Assembly: GCA_021811745.1 (NCBI GenBank)
Contig: JAJZNH010000451.1
Span: 1 to 7,100 of the forward strand
Length of the DNA stretch: 7,100 nucleotides
Direction of reading: 5' to 3'
Source of the DNA: Acidobacteriota bacterium
GTDB lineage: Bacteria > Acidobacteriota > Terriglobia > Terriglobales > Acidobacteriaceae
The translations under genes and the position numbers were made by a program. The notes under the pieces are model-generated. The model saw nothing but the letters and a program-made list of their open reading frames with translations, searched no databases and had not been told where the DNA came from. Shown here in pieces: positions 6,094 through 7,100 of the stretch; positions within the stretch are counted from its first letter, which is position 1, and each line of letters begins with the position of its first letter.

Positions 6094-6935
6094 CAAGTTA
6101 CACCCATCCCGAAATCCTGGTCGAAACCGACTGGGTAAAGCAGAATCTCGGCAAGCCCGGAATCAAACTTGTTGAGGTCGACGTTGACACCAAGGCCTAT
6201 GACGCAGGCCACATCCCCGGGTCGGTTGGTTTCAACTGGCAGAGCCAGCTTCAGGACCAGGTTCGCCGCGACATCATCAGCAAACAAGCCTTCGAACAAT
6301 TACTCAGCGCAGCGGGCATATCCCCTAGCGATACCGTGATCCTCTACGGAGACAACAACAACTGGTTTGCCTCCTATGGGTTTTGGCTTTTCAAGCTTTA
6401 CGGCCATAAGAACGTTCGCCTGATGAATGGGGGCCGCGTAAAGTGGCTGAATGAAGCAGACAAGGAACTGACCACCGAACGGCCGAAGATCGTTCCCACG
6501 CAATATCGTGCCTGCGAGCCGGATGCAAGCGTCCGTGCGTTCTTGCCGGAAGTGCTCAAGGCACAATCGGACAAGCGCCGGAACCTCGTGGACGTACGCA
6601 GCCCCGACGAATTCACCGGTAAAGTCATCGCACCTCCCGGAATGACGGAAACCGCGCAGCGCGGCGGTCACATTCCCGGAGCAAAGAGCATCCCGTGGAG
6701 TACGGCGATCAACTCGGACGGCACTTTCAAATCTGCCGAAGAGTTGCAAAAAATTTATCTCCGAGATGGCAACCTTGATCCCAGCAAGGAGACCATCTCC
6801 TATTGCCGCATCGGCGAGCGGTCAAGCCACACTTGGGTGGTGCTCAAATACCTGCTTGGTCTGCCAAATGTGAAGAACTATGACGGGAGCTGGACCGAAT
6901 ACGGCAGCATTGTGGGTGCACCGATTGAAAAGTGA
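6090..6935 (+). CDS. sseA: Thiosulfate/3-mercaptopyruvate sulfurtransferase (tandem rhodanese domains)
   Basis: A 281-residue cytoplasmic sulfurtransferase that moves sulfane sulfur from thiosulfate or 3-mercaptopyruvate to a thiol acceptor through a cysteine persulfide. The N-terminal rhodanese domain (about 1-125) has the CH2A-like DAGHIPGSVGF (38-48), but the equivalent of the active site is LYGDNNNWFA, without Cys, as usual for the structural domain in this family. The C-terminal domain carries LVDVRSPDEFTG (166-177), GGHIPGAKSIPW (192-203) and the active loop SYCRIGERSSHTW with Cys239. CRIGERS is the loop of the CysA/SseA thiosulfate-type enzymes, whereas typical mercaptopyruvate enzymes have CG[ST]GVT, so thiosulfate is the likelier donor. 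The ending NYDGSWTEYGS is typical. The start ATG 6090 overlaps the stop of the upstream synthase gene, with AAGGAG 8 bases before it (6076-6081). The pairing suggests sulfur transfer linked to cysteine synthesis or breakdown. Confidence 0.94.
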   Translation: MTSYTHPEILVETDWVKQNLGKPGIKLVEVDVDTKAYDAGHIPGSVGFNWQSQLQDQVRRDIISKQAFEQLLSAAGISPSDTVILYGDNNNWFASYGFWLFKLYGHKNVRLMNGGRVKWLNEADKELTTERPKIVPTQYRACEPDASVRAFLPEVLKAQSDKRRNLVDVRSPDEFTGKVIAPPGMTETAQRGGHIPGAKSIPWSTAINSDGTFKSAEELQKIYLRDGNLDPSKETISYCRIGERSSHTWVVLKYLLGLPNVKNYDGSWTEYGSIVGAPIEK

Positions 6936-6960
6936 GACCAGGCCAATCTAAATCCAACTG

Positions 6961-7100
6961 TCATGCCCTGTTCCGAACGCGGGGGCCTGAAGGTTTTCTT
7001 GACTCCTCCTTGGTGTGCTTCCTTGGGTACTTCACAAACTCTTGCGGGTTATCGGTCTCGCCGGAGTACGAATCTGCCGCGACGTGGTACGGCCTGCTCA
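6961..7100 (-). CDS. Probable C-terminal fragment of an unrecognised protein
   Basis: Reading leftward from 7098, a frame of 45 codons stays open to TGA at 6963-6961. It contains SGETDNPQEFVKYPRKH and is rich in charged residues, with about 71% G or C at third codon positions (32 of 45 counted), more than the competing plus-strand open frame over the same bases. This suggests a real gene entering from the right and converging on the sulfurtransferase gene, with 25 bases between stop codons. No family is recognised. The fragment is too short to exclude a chance open frame. Confidence 0.38.
   Translation of the reverse strand, partial: SRPYHVAADSYSGETDNPQEFVKYPRKHTKEESRKPSGPRVRNRA

Noticed and set aside
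6963..7100. Plus-strand open frame starting at ATG 6963 beyond the sulfurtransferase gene.
   Set aside because: Its third codon positions are clearly less GC-rich than those of the opposing minus-strand frame, and no ribosome binding site precedes it.

Overview
The window is a moderately GC-rich bacterial chromosomal segment, densely coded and largely made of housekeeping-type genes. No insertion sequences, tRNA or rRNA genes, CRISPR arrays or phage genes were seen. The mix of genes (a SucA-type 2-oxoglutarate dehydrogenase E1, SufT, an AhpD-like protein, a DUF488 protein, a stand-alone ferredoxin-reductase-like flavoprotein, a CysM-like synthase and a two-domain sulfurtransferase) fits an environmental Gram-negative-type bacterium, possibly Acidobacteriota. 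That placement is inference from general gene style and is not proven by any marker here.

Layout from left to right. Positions 2-2155 (+) hold the C-terminal three quarters of the 2-oxoglutarate dehydrogenase E1 subunit, whose start lies to the left. It converges, with only 6 bases between stop codons, on a minus-strand group read from right to left: an AhpD/carboxymuconolactone-decarboxylase-like protein (4003-3479), a DUF488 protein (3525-2761, overlapping the previous gene by 47 bases) and sufT (2692-2162). A divergent control region of about 200 bases (4004-4203) separates this group from a plus-strand group: an FAD/NAD(P)H oxidoreductase (4204-4941), a 174-base leader containing a possible short cysteine-containing peptide ORF and a hairpin, a cysteine synthase-like PLP enzyme (5116-6093) and a thiosulfate/3-mercaptopyruvate sulfurtransferase (6090-6935). 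The last two overlap by ATGA and are almost certainly translated from one mRNA. A probable C-terminal fragment of an unrecognised minus-strand gene enters from the right edge (7100-6961).

The two divergent groups share a theme of thiol, sulfur and iron-sulfur chemistry. The synthase makes cysteine or a related thiol amino acid, the sulfurtransferase moves sulfane sulfur, SufT helps mature Fe-S proteins, the AhpD-like protein carries a CXXC redox motif, and the flavoprotein may feed electrons. That they act together is inference from position. The strongest candidate for something undescribed is the leader before the cysteine synthase. A 13-codon ORF has two Cys codons, and the second lies inside a 6-base segment that can pair with, and so compete against, a downstream hairpin, which is the arrangement expected of a cysteine-responsive attenuator. 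The evidence for it is suggestive only.
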